A DNA stretch of 64,000 nucleotides from Acidobacteriota bacterium (GTDB lineage: Bacteria > Acidobacteriota > Vicinamibacteria > Vicinamibacterales > SCN-69-37): contig JADJUS010000004.1 of NCBI GenBank assembly GCA_016716905.1, forward strand, positions 1,178,001-1,242,000. Reading direction: 5' to 3'. A program made the translations under genes and the position numbers. Under the pieces are notes generated by a model. It made no database searches and was not told where the DNA came from. It saw only the letters and a program-made list of their open reading frames with translations. Positions within the stretch are counted from its first letter, which is position 1; every line of letters starts with the position of its first letter. Positions 51,732 through 61,801 of this stretch are shown here, piece by piece.

Positions 51732-53474
51732 ATGCGCACTCCCTTGCGGCTGCTCTTCCTCCTTGTCTGCCTCCTGGCGGCGCGTGGCCTCACGGCCCAG
51801 CAGCCCCCTCCGCTCGACGCCGCCCTGACGGCGCTCACCCAGACCAACGTCATTCGCGCGGGGGCCACCGCGCGGCTCGCCATGCGCGTGGTGCTCGACA
51901 AGTCGCTGCACGTCCAGTCCAACACGCCGAGTGACCCGGGGTTCATCGCCACGGTGCTCACGGTGGATCCACCTGCGGGCGTCACGGTGGACGAACTGGT
52001 GTATCCGGCGGCCACCGCCCTCAAGCAGTTTGGTCAGCCTGAGCCGCTGTCGGTCTACGGCCACGACTTCGTGATTGGTGTGCAGGTGACCCTGGCGCCC
52101 AACGTGGCGCCAGGCACGCTCGTGATCAGCGCGCGCCTGCGGTATCAGGCCTGCAACGACACCGTCTGCTTCCGTCCGCTCACCGAGGCCGTGCCGTGGA
52201 TTGTCGAAGTCGTGCCCGCGGGCACAGCAGTGACACCGCAACACCAGGCCGTCTTCGCGGGGATCGCATTTGGCAAGGGCATCAAGCCTCCGCCGCGCAC
52301 CGCAGAAGCGGCTCCAGCAGCACCTGCGCCAACACCCGCTGGGGGCGGCGCGGACGGTGTAGCGGCCCTCGACAAGTTCACGCTGCAACTGGCCACCGGC
52401 GGCTACCTCGGGACAAACGACTTCCTCACGTTCATCAAAGATGCCGAGTCTGGAACGAAGCCGTCCGGACTCTTCGACAATCGCGGCCCGCTGGCGATTC
52501 TCCTGATCGTGCTCGTGGGTGGTCTCGCGCTGAACCTCACGCCATGCGTGTTGCCCATGATCCCGATCAATCTGGCCATCATCGGCGCGGGGGCCAAAGC
52601 CGGGTCGCGCAGTCGCGGGTTCATCCTGGGCGCAAGCTACGGCGCGGCCATGGCGGTGGTCTATGGTGTGCTCGGTCTCGTGGTGATTCTCACTGCCGGC
52701 ACGTTCGGTGCGATCAACTCATCGCCCTGGTTCAATCTGAGTATCGCTGTGTTGTTTGTCGCGCTCGGCCTGGCGATGTTCGACGTCCTCATGATCGACT
52801 TTTCGAAATTCTCCGCAGCGTTCCAGCCAACCTCCACCCAGCAGGGGAGCGTGGCCCTGGCCTTCACGATGGGCAGCGTCGCGGCTCTGCTGGCCGGCGC
52901 CTGCGTGGCGCCTGTCGTGATTCAGGTGGTGCTCTTCGCGAGCGACCTGTATGCAAAAGGCAACGGCGTGGCGCTCGCGTTACCGTTTGTGCTCGGACTT
53001 GGCATGGCCTTGCCATGGCCCATCGCCGGTGCGGGCATGGCGGCCCTGCCGAAACCCGGTGCGTGGATGGTCCGCGTCAAGCAAGTATTCGGCGTCGTCA
53101 TCCTGCTGACCGCCGCCTACTACGGCTACCTCGCGTACACGTTGTTCGATGATCGATCCGCTGACGCCACCGAAGTCTCGTCCTCCGTCAGCGAGATGCT
53201 GGCCAGCGGCTGGCACTCGTCACTGGCGGTCGGGCTTGCCGAAGCGGAGCGCGACAACAAGCCGGTCCTGCTCGACCTCTGGGCCACCTGGTGCAAGAAC
53301 TGCTTGACCATGGATAAGACCACGCTGAAGGATCCGCTTGTGACGGCGGCGCTTTCGGGATACGTGAAGATCAAGGTGCAGTCTGAGGATCTCGACGACC
53401 CGGCCACGGCGGCGATCATGAAACGCCTCGGCGCCGTCGGGCTTCCGGCGTATGCAATTCTTCGACGCTCGTAG
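51732..53474 (+). CDS. DsbD-like thiol:disulfide interchange protein, shortened C-terminus
   Basis: The protein is 580 aa. A signal peptide (1-22) precedes the N-terminal immunoglobulin-like domain with Cys141/Cys146 (CNDTVC). The membrane domain has eight or so helices with Cys272 (LTPCVLPM) and Cys391 (GACVAPV). The thioredoxin domain has WCKNC (521-524). It passes electrons from cytoplasmic thioredoxin to periplasmic partners. The end is odd: it stops at LPAYAILRRS, just after the cis-Pro loop, so the last strand and helix of thioredoxin are missing. The stop codon itself is in a REP copy. Confidence 0.88.
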   Translation: MRTPLRLLFLLVCLLAARGLTAQQPPPLDAALTALTQTNVIRAGATARLAMRVVLDKSLHVQSNTPSDPGFIATVLTVDPPAGVTVDELVYPAATALKQFGQPEPLSVYGHDFVIGVQVTLAPNVAPGTLVISARLRYQACNDTVCFRPLTEAVPWIVEVVPAGTAVTPQHQAVFAGIAFGKGIKPPPRTAEAAPAAPAPTPAGGGADGVAALDKFTLQLATGGYLGTNDFLTFIKDAESGTKPSGLFDNRGPLAILLIVLVGGLALNLTPCVLPMIPINLAIIGAGAKAGSRSRGFILGASYGAAMAVVYGVLGLVVILTAGTFGAINSSPWFNLSIAVLFVALGLAMFDVLMIDFSKFSAAFQPTSTQQGSVALAFTMGSVAALLAGACVAPVVIQVVLFASDLYAKGNGVALALPFVLGLGMALPWPIAGAGMAALPKPGAWMVRVKQVFGVVILLTAAYYGYLAYTLFDDRSADATEVSSSVSEMLASGWHSSLAVGLAEAERDNKPVLLDLWATWCKNCLTMDKTTLKDPLVTAALSGYVKIKVQSEDLDDPATAAIMKRLGAVGLPAYAILRRS

Positions 53475-53512
53475 AGCCGCGGCGTTGAGGTTCACGCCGC
53501 GCTACGAAATGC
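53469..53512. repeat. REP-like hairpin, class B, supplying the DsbD stop
   Basis: TCGTAG with TAG at 53472-53474, then stem GCGGCGT/ACGCCGC and GCTACGA. Confidence 0.82.
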
Positions 53513-53527
53513 GCGTCCTGATCGCCC

Positions 53528-53615
53528 TCGTAGCGCGGCCTGGGTCTCAAGGCCGCGGCTTTTTTTGAAATGCGATATTTTTCTCGTAGCGCGGCCTGAA
53601 TCTCAAGGCCGCGGC
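53528..53615. repeat. two class A REP-like hairpins in tandem
   Basis: Copies at 53528-53560 (followed by T7) and 53583-53615, both TCGTAG-GCGGCCT...AGGCCGC. The second ends 14 bases before the next start codon. Confidence 0.85.
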
Positions 53616-53629
53616 TCTTGGGGGAACTG

Positions 53630-54680
53630 ATGACTGAATATCGAAACGCCCTGTTGCGAGTAGCCGCGGTGCTCCTTGTGTCGGCCGCTCCCGCCGCGGC
53701 GCAAACAACCGCCGCAGATGGCGTCACCGTAAACGCGGCCGGCGATCCGCAGTACTCCACGTTTTCGCTGTGCGCGATTGACCCGGCCACAGGGCAGTCG
53801 GGCGCGGCGGTGACCACGCGGGTGCCGTTTGTGGGCCGCGCTGTGCCGCATGTGCGCGCACGTCCCGACAAGGGTGTGGGCGCCGTGTGCACGCAGGCCT
53901 CCACCATGGTGGAGTTTGGCGCGCGTGGGCTCGACCTGATCGAAAAGGGCGTGGAGCCGAAGGACATCATCACGCAGTTGCTGGCCACCGATGAACGCCG
54001 CGAGTCGCGGCAGGTGGGCGTGATCGACATGCAGGGTCGCTCGGCCGCCCACACCGGCAAGCAGAACGGCGTGTGGGCCGGCAGCAAACAGGGCCTCAAC
54101 TACACGGTGCAGGCCAACATCATGGTGGGGCCTGAAGTCATCGAGGCGGTGGCCGCCACGTTTGAGGCCACCGACGGCGTAGGCATGCCGCTGGCCGAGC
54201 GGATGATCCTGGCGCTCGAGGCGGGCTACGCCAAAGGCGGAGACAGGCGATGGGGATCACTTGCAGTCGGCGGCGATCAAGATCGCCGACCCGAACAACC
54301 CCGGCCGCGGCGGCGATCACATCGCGCTGGCCATCGAGGTGGGCGAGCATCCGAACCCCGTTGGCGAGATGAAGCGCATCTACATGACCACGGCCCGTCG
54401 TCTTGGCTATCGCGAGTTTTCGCGCGTGGAAGGCGCCGACGTCATCGAACTCAAGCGGATGCTGCACGCGCTCGGCTACTGGCGCCCCACGCTGGCGGCG
54501 TTTCCTGATCCCGCGCCTGCCCGCGAGTACGGCGTGTTCGACGAAGAAGCGATTGCCGCGGTAGACAAGTTCCGCGCCGACAACGCGATGACCTATCAGG
54601 GCAACGCGCCCGGCCTCGTGGACGCGCGCTTCATCGACGCTCTCCGCGCCGCGTATTTCAAGAAGCGCAAAGGCGGCTAG
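53630..54680 (+). pseudogene. DUF1028 protein, frameshifted near 54250
   Basis: From the ATG at 53630, a signal peptide (about 1-25) precedes the DUF1028 Ntn-hydrolase-like domain: YSTFSLCAIDPATGQSGAAV, then GKGVGAVCTQAS-like DKGVGAVCTQAS and ESRQVGVIDMQG. Family sequence resumes in the next frame with LQSAAIKIADPNN and GGDHIALAIEVGEHPNP, then a C-terminal peptidoglycan-binding-like part to 54680. The break falls at GGCGATGGGGATCAC. A one-base change restores one protein of about 350 residues. Enzymatic role of DUF1028 is not established. Confidence 0.75.
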
Positions 54681-54689
54681 CGCGCATTT

Positions 54690-54840
54690 CGTAGCGTCGA
54701 AAGCGGGCGAGCATTTCGTAGCGCGAGGGAGCGGGGCGCGCATTTCGTAGCGCGAGGGAGCGGGCGCGCATTTCGTAGCGCGGCGTGCACTTCAACGCCG
54801 CGGAACTCGGCGGCCTTGAAGTTCAGGCCGCCCTACGAGG
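54690..54840. repeat. REP cluster: three truncated 5' ends and a class B-A pair
   Basis: TTTCGTAGCG occurs three times with CGAGGGAGCGGG-type spacers, then a complete TCGTAG, B hairpin, A hairpin, CTACGA unit (about 54774-54839). Fills the gap between two convergent genes. Confidence 0.82.
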
Positions 54841-54890
54841 AAGGTCCCCCAAGGACCCCGGGACCCCAGGACTCCTGGACCCCGATACGC

Positions 54891-55313
54891 TCACTTTTCT
54901 TTCTTATAAAACGCCGACTGGAACTCCTCGATCAGGCGCTTCATCTCGATCGCGTCGCGCTTGCTGTGACCGTGGCAGACCACCGGGTTGTGGCCGCCCG
55001 TGGTTTCAATCATCACGTCCGAGAACATGATGTTCGTGTCGATCTTGATCGACGACACGTGCGACAGGTGGATGGACGCTTCGAGCTTGCCAATCCACTG
55101 CGGTGTGAAATGCGTGACGCTCGATTGCGAGATCACCACCTGGGTGGGGAACAGCCGGTTGCCCTGGCTCAGGCGGCTGGCGCGGAACACATGTTCGCCC
55201 GGCAGCGCGCGGCCCTTCCAGAGGATGTACCAGGCCAGTAGCAGCAGGAACACGGCCAGGCCGATGGCGATGAGAGCGGGGGTGGAGAGCGAATCCGTGG
55301 GAAGGGTATCCAT
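54891..55313 (-). CDS. single-pass membrane protein with PH-like domain
   Basis: The protein is 140 aa from the ATG at 55313. One helix (about residues 12-30, IAIGLAVFLLLLAWYILW) is followed by a beta-rich domain (RLFPTQVVISQSSVTHFTP, HLSHVSSIKI, DVMIETTGGHNPVVCHGH) ending in an amphipathic helix (DAIEMKRLIEEFQSAF). That order fits bacterial PH-like domains. Function unknown. It is divergent from the amidase gene, with starts 38 bases apart. Confidence 0.72.
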   Translation of the reverse strand: MDTLPTDSLSTPALIAIGLAVFLLLLAWYILWKGRALPGEHVFRASRLSQGNRLFPTQVVISQSSVTHFTPQWIGKLEASIHLSHVSSIKIDTNIMFSDVMIETTGGHNPVVCHGHSKRDAIEMKRLIEEFQSAFYKKEK

Positions 55314-55350
55314 AGCGGTGTGGCGGCCAATTATTGCGCATAATGGGCGC

Positions 55351-56901
55351 GTGTTTCGCCGCCTTTTCCTGCCCCTTCTGTTGTGTCTGCCGGCCTGCAC
55401 CTCCTACGGCCCGGTGGACGTCGTCGAATTCAGCGCCCAGGATGCCCAGGTGGCCATGGCCGCCGGCACCCTGTTGTCGCGGACGCTGACCCAGTCATAC
55501 CTCGACCGCATTGCGAGGGTAGACGACGCCGGGCCGATGCTGAACGCCGTCATCGAGGTCAATCCCGCAGCGCTCGCCGAGGCCGACGCGCTGGACGCCG
55601 AGCGGGCCGCGGGCCACGTGCGGGGCCCACTGCACGGCATCCCGGTGCTCCTCAAAGACAACATCGATGTGGCCGGGCTGGTGAATTCCGCAGGCTCCCT
55701 CGCGATGGCCACCCATCGTCCCGCCAAGGACGCGTTCCTGGTGACGCAGTTGCGCGAAGCCGGCGCGGTCATTCTCGGCAAGACCAATCTCAGCGAATGG
55801 GCCAACTTCAGGTCAACCCGCTCGTCGTCGGGCTGGAGTTCGCGCGGAGGCCAGACGAAAAATCCCTACGCACTCGATCGCAATCCCTGCGGTTCAAGCT
55901 CGGGCACGGGTGCGGCCATCGCCGCAAGCCTTGGCGCCATCGGTGTCGGCACTGAAACCGACGGCAGCATCATTTGCCCGGCGTCGGTGAATGGTCTGGT
56001 CGGATTGAAGCCCACAGTGGGACTGATCAGCCGTGGCGGCATCATTCCCATCTCGATTTCTCAGGACACGGCGGGGCCGATGGGACGGACGGTGTCGGAC
56101 GTGGCCATGCTGCTCAGCGCCATCGCGGTGGTGGATGATGCGGATCCCGCAGGGCCGGCGTCTGTTGACCATCGCCCCTCCGACTACTCCGCATTCCTGT
56201 TGTCGGATGCGCTTCGTGGCAGGCGCATCGGCGTGCTCCGCCAGGCGATGGGGTATCACCCCGATGTGGATGCCGTCATGGCGAACGCGCTCGATGCCGT
56301 GCGAAAGTTGGGCGCCGAAGTGATCGACGTGAAGATCCCCACCTACAACCAGTGGAATGACCCGGAGTTCGAGGTGTTGCTCTACGAGTTCAAGGACGGC
56401 CTCAATGCGTACTTGAAGTCATCCGGTGCGCCGGTCGCGTCGCTTGAGGCGTTGATGGCGTGGAACACGGCACACGCCGCCGAGGCGATGCCGCTCTTCG
56501 GCCAGGAGATCTTCGCGCAGGCGCAGGCCAAAGGGCCGCTGACCGACGCGGCCTATCTGAAAGCGCGAGACGATGCGCGAAGGCTGGCGGGGAAGGACGG
56601 CCTGATCGCGGTGATGGATCAGTTGACGCTCGACGCCGTCATTGCGCCGAGCATGTCGCCCGCGTGGACCACCGACCACGTGCTGGGCGATCACTTCGTC
56701 GGCGCGGGATACGGTGTGGCGGCCGTTGCCGGCACGCCGAGTCTGACCGTGCCTGCCGGTGAGGTGGCGGGCCTGCCGGTGGGCGTGACATGGATGGGCC
56801 GCGCGTGGAGCGAGGCCGACCTCATCAGTTTCGCCTATACGTTTGAGCAGGCCACTCAGGCACGGCGGGCGCCGAAGTTCGCAAGAGGGGGCCAGCGATG
56901 A
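55351..56901 (+). CDS. amidase-signature family lipoprotein
   Basis: The protein is 516 aa from a GTG at 55351, chosen because it gives a lipoprotein signal with LPAC (Cys16); a -10-like CATAAT lies six bases upstream. The Ser-cisSer-Lys triad region is visible: Lys102 in LLKDNIDVAG, the Ser cluster in CGSSSGTGAAIA (180-184) and Ser205 in TETDGSIICPAS. It would hydrolyse amides at the outer surface or in the periplasm. Stop overlaps the next start (ATGA), so it is co-translated with the amidohydrolase. Substrate unknown. Confidence 0.9.
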   Translation: MFRRLFLPLLLCLPACTSYGPVDVVEFSAQDAQVAMAAGTLLSRTLTQSYLDRIARVDDAGPMLNAVIEVNPAALAEADALDAERAAGHVRGPLHGIPVLLKDNIDVAGLVNSAGSLAMATHRPAKDAFLVTQLREAGAVILGKTNLSEWANFRSTRSSSGWSSRGGQTKNPYALDRNPCGSSSGTGAAIAASLGAIGVGTETDGSIICPASVNGLVGLKPTVGLISRGGIIPISISQDTAGPMGRTVSDVAMLLSAIAVVDDADPAGPASVDHRPSDYSAFLLSDALRGRRIGVLRQAMGYHPDVDAVMANALDAVRKLGAEVIDVKIPTYNQWNDPEFEVLLYEFKDGLNAYLKSSGAPVASLEALMAWNTAHAAEAMPLFGQEIFAQAQAKGPLTDAAYLKARDDARRLAGKDGLIAVMDQLTLDAVIAPSMSPAWTTDHVLGDHFVGAGYGVAAVAGTPSLTVPAGEVAGLPVGVTWMGRAWSEADLISFAYTFEQATQARRAPKFARGGQR

Positions 56902-58589
56902 GGAAGGCATGGTTCGTCTCCCAGGCACTGCTCGTCGCAGGCGCGCTGCTGTCCGGATGCAACGGGCAACCGTCAGAGCCGCCGCCCGACCGCGTGTTCA
57001 TCAACGGCCGCATCTGGACGGGCGATGCTCGGATGCCCGAGGCGCAGGCGATTGCGACGCGGGGCGACCGCATCGTGGCGATCGGGCTGAACCAGAGTAT
57101 CCGGGCGCTTGCGGGCGACGCCACCGAGGTGATCGATTTGGGCGGCCGGCGCGTGGTGCCCGGTTTCAACGACGCGCATTGGCACTTGCCGACCCGGCGC
57201 ACGGCGGATCTTGTGGACGCCGGCAACGTGCAGGAGATTCAGCGCCGCCTGAAGGAGTTCGCGGCCACGCTCGGCCCGGACGAGTGGGTCACCGGCCGCG
57301 GGTGGGGGCCGTCGGATTTTCCAGACAATCAGGCCCATCGCCGCTACCTCGATGAAGTCTTTCCTGACCGTCCGGTGCTCCTGACCGATCGCGACGGCCA
57401 TCAGACGCTCGCCAACAGCCATGCTCTGACCCTGGCCAAGGTGACGCGCGCCACAAGCGATCCCGCGAACGGCCGCATCGATCGTGCCACTGACGGCGAA
57501 CCCACAGGTCTGCTCAAGGAAGCCGCGTCGTCGCTCGTGCGCCGGTTGATTCCACCTGTGAACGCCGACCAGGTCTATCGAGCGTTGCTCGCTGAAATGG
57601 ACAAGGCGGCGTCGTTTGGATTGACGTCGCTGCAGGTGGCCTCGGGAAGCGGGGCTTCCGGCATCGAGTACGAGGCGTATCAGCGCGCGTTGCGCGAGGG
57701 GACGCTGAAGGTGCGCGTCAGGCTCGGTGTGCCATTTGAGCGCGATGTGACCCCGGCGCAGTTGACGGAGTTTGTCGCGCTCCGCGATCGGCACCGTGGC
57801 GGCCTGCTGGCCTACGGCATTGCCAAGGGCATGCTCGACGGCACAGTGGATGCGCACACGGCGGCGATGCTGGAGCCCTACGCCGCAAGCACCGACACCG
57901 GTTTGCCGATGTGGACGCAAGCCGATCTCAATCGCGTGGTCGCCGCGTATGACAAAGTCGGACTGCAGATTCAGCTCCACGCGATTGGTGACCGCGCGAT
58001 CCGGATGGCGCTTGATGCCTTCGAGCAGGCCGCGAAGGACAACGGCACCACCGGCCGCCGCCATCGAGTGGAGCACATCGAAGTGCCGGCACTTGCGGAT
58101 TTGCCGCGGTTCAAGACCCTGGGCGTGATCGCTTCCACGCAGGCGATGTTCGCCAGTCCTGACGCCATCACCCTCACCAACTATGCGCCGGCGCTGGGGC
58201 CGGCCCGCGCCTCCCGCTCCAACGCATTCAAGTTGTTTGACGATGCGGGGGCGGTGCAGGCGTTTGGGAGCGACTATCCCGTGTTCACGATGGAGGTGAT
58301 GCGCGGAGTGCATGCCGCCGTGACGCGGGAGATGCCTGATGGCACGCCGGCGGGTGGGTGGTACCCCGACCATCGGATCTCGGTGGGCGCGGCCGTCCAG
58401 CACTTCACGAAGGATGCAGCCTTTGCGAGCTTCGACGAAGCCGACAAGGGCACCCTGGAAGTGGGCAAACTCGCGGACTTCGCCGTGTTGTCCGACGACA
58501 TTTTCGCGATTCCCCCCGCGCAGCTGCACAAGGTGAAGGTTGTGCTGACAGTGATGGGGGGCCAGACGACTCACACAAGACCGAAGTAG
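56898..58589 (+). CDS. amidohydrolase (YtcJ-like) lipoprotein
   Basis: The protein is 563 aa with lipobox LLSGC (Cys21). The metal-binding NDAHWH (His94, His96) follows VINDLGGRRVVPGF-type sequence typical of amidohydrolase family 3. Further ligand regions are LHAIGDRA, HRVEHIE and GSDYPVF. These enzymes hydrolyse amide or related bonds with one or two metals. It overlaps the amidase start by four bases, suggesting sequential breakdown of an amide-containing compound in the periplasm. Confidence 0.9.
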   Translation: MRKAWFVSQALLVAGALLSGCNGQPSEPPPDRVFINGRIWTGDARMPEAQAIATRGDRIVAIGLNQSIRALAGDATEVIDLGGRRVVPGFNDAHWHLPTRRTADLVDAGNVQEIQRRLKEFAATLGPDEWVTGRGWGPSDFPDNQAHRRYLDEVFPDRPVLLTDRDGHQTLANSHALTLAKVTRATSDPANGRIDRATDGEPTGLLKEAASSLVRRLIPPVNADQVYRALLAEMDKAASFGLTSLQVASGSGASGIEYEAYQRALREGTLKVRVRLGVPFERDVTPAQLTEFVALRDRHRGGLLAYGIAKGMLDGTVDAHTAAMLEPYAASTDTGLPMWTQADLNRVVAAYDKVGLQIQLHAIGDRAIRMALDAFEQAAKDNGTTGRRHRVEHIEVPALADLPRFKTLGVIASTQAMFASPDAITLTNYAPALGPARASRSNAFKLFDDAGAVQAFGSDYPVFTMEVMRGVHAAVTREMPDGTPAGGWYPDHRISVGAAVQHFTKDAAFASFDEADKGTLEVGKLADFAVLSDDIFAIPPAQLHKVKVVLTVMGGQTTHTRPK

Positions 58590-58711
58590 GGTAGAGATGC
58601 CGTCAGGGCGCAAGACTGGATACCCGGTGGAGCGCTATGATGGCGGACCATGCCGGAGAGGTGGATTTTGTTCGGAAGGCTCACATCTTGGCGTTTAGGA
58701 GGGTGGACGAG

Positions 58712-61704
58712 ATGAAGTCCGACGAGCAGCGAGAAGACCCGCCGCCGGACTTCCGTGACACAAACCAGAGACGAGATGTGAATCAGGCTCAGTGGCTGGC
58801 TGAAATTGCGGCGCAAATTGCCGACGGTCGGCTTATCGACTGGCCTGCCGTGGAGGCGCGTGCCCAGGACGATCACGACCGCGGGATGATCCGGCGTCTG
58901 CAGTCCATTCAGCGACTGGCCCACGCACAAACGGCCTTGACCGCACCCGGCCGTGAAGAAGAGGCGGTGCTGTCCTCGTGGGGGGCCCTCACGATCCTCG
59001 AGAAAGTTGGCCGAGGTACGTTCGGCGATGTGTATCGCGCGTGGGATCCGCGCCTCGACCGCCATGTGGCGCTGAAGATTCTCCGCCGGAGGGAAACTGC
59101 GGGGCCTGGAGCCGAGTCTGCAATCATCGAAGAGGCGCGCCTTATGGCGCGCGTGCGCCATCCCAACATCGTCACGGTCTACGGCGCCGAACGCATCGAC
59201 GGGCGCGTCGGCATCTGGATGGAGTTCGTCGAGGGCCTGACGCTGGAACAGGAACTGCGCGACAAGGGCCCCCTCAGTGGCGACGATGTGCTGGCGGTGG
59301 CGGTAGATCTCTGTGGCGCGTTGGGTGCAGTCCACCAAGCGGGATTGTTACATCGGGACTTGAAGGCGCAGAACGTGATGCGCGCCACAGATGGGCGGAT
59401 CCTGCTCACGGATTTCGGCGCGGGCCGCGACGGTGCTCAGAGCTCGGAAGGCGATGAGATAGAGCTGGCCGGCACGCCGCTCTATCTGGCGCCAGAACTC
59501 TTCGCAGGACAGCGGCCAACCATTGTCAGCGACCTCTACGCCCTGGGAGTGCTGCTCTACCATCTCGGGACGGGAGAGTTTCCGGTGCGCGCGCCATCGC
59601 TCCGCGCATTTCGCGATGCCCACACACACCCACGAGTGCCCACGCGGAAGGTTCGGGCGGATTTGCCTCGATCACTCGCCACGGTGATCGATCGACTGCT
59701 CTCCGTCAATCCACCCGACAGATACCTCACCTCCGCGGAGGTGACCGGAGCCCTGAAGGGACTGATGCCGCAGACGGTCTGGATGATGGCCGCCGGCGTG
59801 GTCGTTACCCTCGTATCATTGGCCGTCCTTTTTGATGTTGGATCCGTACGGAGTCGTTGGTTCGGCGAAGTTGGCACGGATACCGCTCCTGTTGGCATCG
59901 CGGCTTCAGCGCGCACTCGTAAGCTGAATCCTCCGGCATCTCAGTGGTTAGGCCAACCCTCACGCGACGGGCGGTACTTTGCCGTACGTCAACGCCGGTG
60001 GGGGTGATTTTCCTGAGGTGACCTTTGGCATGGGACTTCGCCACGGGCGCCGCTCATCAGGTGACGAGCAAACCCGTGGACAGTGTGGAGCACGCAGGAT
60101 GGTCGGCCATGTCGCCTGATGGGGGTCGCATTGCGTACCAGTGGTGGGTTGGTGACGAGGAGTACGAGCTGCGAGTCGTCGCCGCCGGCGGCGGCGAGGA
60201 ACGGGTCATCGTTCCGCGGACGGCGAACCACTACTCCTTGCGGACGCCGCTGGAATGGTCCGCGGACGGTTCGCAGATCTTGTGTCTGATGGAACAAGTC
60301 AATGGCCACTGGGTAGACCTTGCTCTCATACCGGCAGATGGCGGTGCGCCGAAGCTCTTACATTCGTTCCCAGAGGAGGACCCGGGCCATGTGAGCCTAT
60401 CGCCCGACGGCCGCTTTGTAGCCTATGATTTTCCTCGCCATTCGGGCTCAGTCACTGGAACCCAACTCATCATTCTCCCGACAGACGGGTCGCCACCACG
60501 GTCACTGATTGATGGATCGGCGAACGATGGAAGCCCTTTGTGGACACCGGACAGTGCGCAGATCTTCTTCACCAGCGATCGATCTGGCGAGTCAGACGGG
60601 TGGATCGTCGATGTCTCCGACGGTGTGTCGCGGGGCCAACCTCGATTGGTCTCAAGGAACATGGAGTTTGCGCGGCCTGTGGCCCTGACAAGTGACGGAA
60701 GGTACCATTACAGGCTGGACACAAGCGCCCTTCATGTCTATGTCGTCCCTGTCGATCTGGCCGGCGGCAGCCCGCAGGGCAAGTCTGTTCGGTTTCCACT
60801 TGGTGCTGTAGCTGCGTATTCCTTGCCGGGCTGGTCTCCCGACTTCAGATTCCTGGCCTACCTGACCGGGCCGTCAAGCCCTGGCCCCCCAGTCATTCGC
60901 GATGCCAGCGGGATTACGATCGTCGATACGTTGTCCGGGACAAGACGCGACATCGTTCCGCAGCTTTCTGCGCTCAGGGACCGCCTTCCGCTCTGGTCAC
61001 CCAGCGGCGACAGCATTTTCGTTAAGGGCACAAGCTTGGAGAATCGGACGGGCTATTTCCGGGTCGACGTCGTGTCCGGCGAGACCGCACCAGTCATGTT
61101 TCTTGACTCTCCGGACCGCTATTCTGCGTTCCGCTGGTCAGTTGATGGGCGTGCACTGCTCTATATGGACGCTGAGCGCGGGATCGTGGCTCACGACTTG
61201 GCGAGCGGTCGGGAAGCGATCGTGGTGGACTGGAAGGCGAACAAGTTTCTTGGGTTCTTCGGGTTTGCGGCGTCGCCGGATGGCCACTCTCTGGCGTTTG
61301 GCGCACAGGGCGCTGGAAGCTTTGCCCCGGCCGTATTCGCGCAGGCCTTCGGTGGGGCGCCCATTGATCTGTTTCGATTGGGAAGCTCGGAACCTGGAAA
61401 TAGGAAATTGCTCAACGTTCTGGCGTGGACGCCTGATAATCAGGAGATCTTGTTCGCCACATTGAAGTTCGGATTGGCCGTGGGCTCTGATGTACCTTAC
61501 CAACTCTGGAGAGTCCCCGCGGCAGGTGGTGAGCCTCAGAATGTCGGCGTGCGTATACCTGGGTTTGCACCTCCGTACGCCACCTCCCTGAGTCCAGACC
61601 TCAAGTTCGTCGCATACAGCGTTGTCGAGAGGGCCGACGAGATGTGGGTCATGGAGCAGTTCCTTCCTCCCCGAGGCAGCGAGATCTTTCGGCCGAGACG
61701 ATAG
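58712..61704 (+). pseudogene. Ser/Thr protein kinase-TolB/WD40 propeller fusion, split by frameshifts
   Basis: The start at 58712 is favoured by GGAGGG upstream. The kinase part has GRGTFGDVY (100-108), Lys122 (ALKIL), HRDLKAQN (Asp216) and DFGAG (234-238). A membrane helix follows (about 352-371). After DGRYFA near 59983 the frame breaks and stops at 60007. Two one-base deletions, near 59985 and 60027, would join it to the propeller frame (60025-61704: WDFATGAAHQVT, MSPDGGRIAY, SPDGRFVAYDFP). The convergent neighbour shows the intact architecture. Kinase sensing through a periplasmic propeller is the likely design. Confidence 0.8.
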
Positions 61705-61801
61705 TCAGCGGCGGGTCGGTAATGATTTGAGGACGTTCACCAGAAAATTTGCGCCGCAATCTCCGCCAGCCACCGGTGAGGACCAGCGACGTTGTCGCCA
61801 C

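Noticed and set aside
56973..58613. 546-codon minus-strand frame opposite the amidohydrolase
   Set aside because: Shadow frame; the plus strand has a lipobox and metal-binding motifs.
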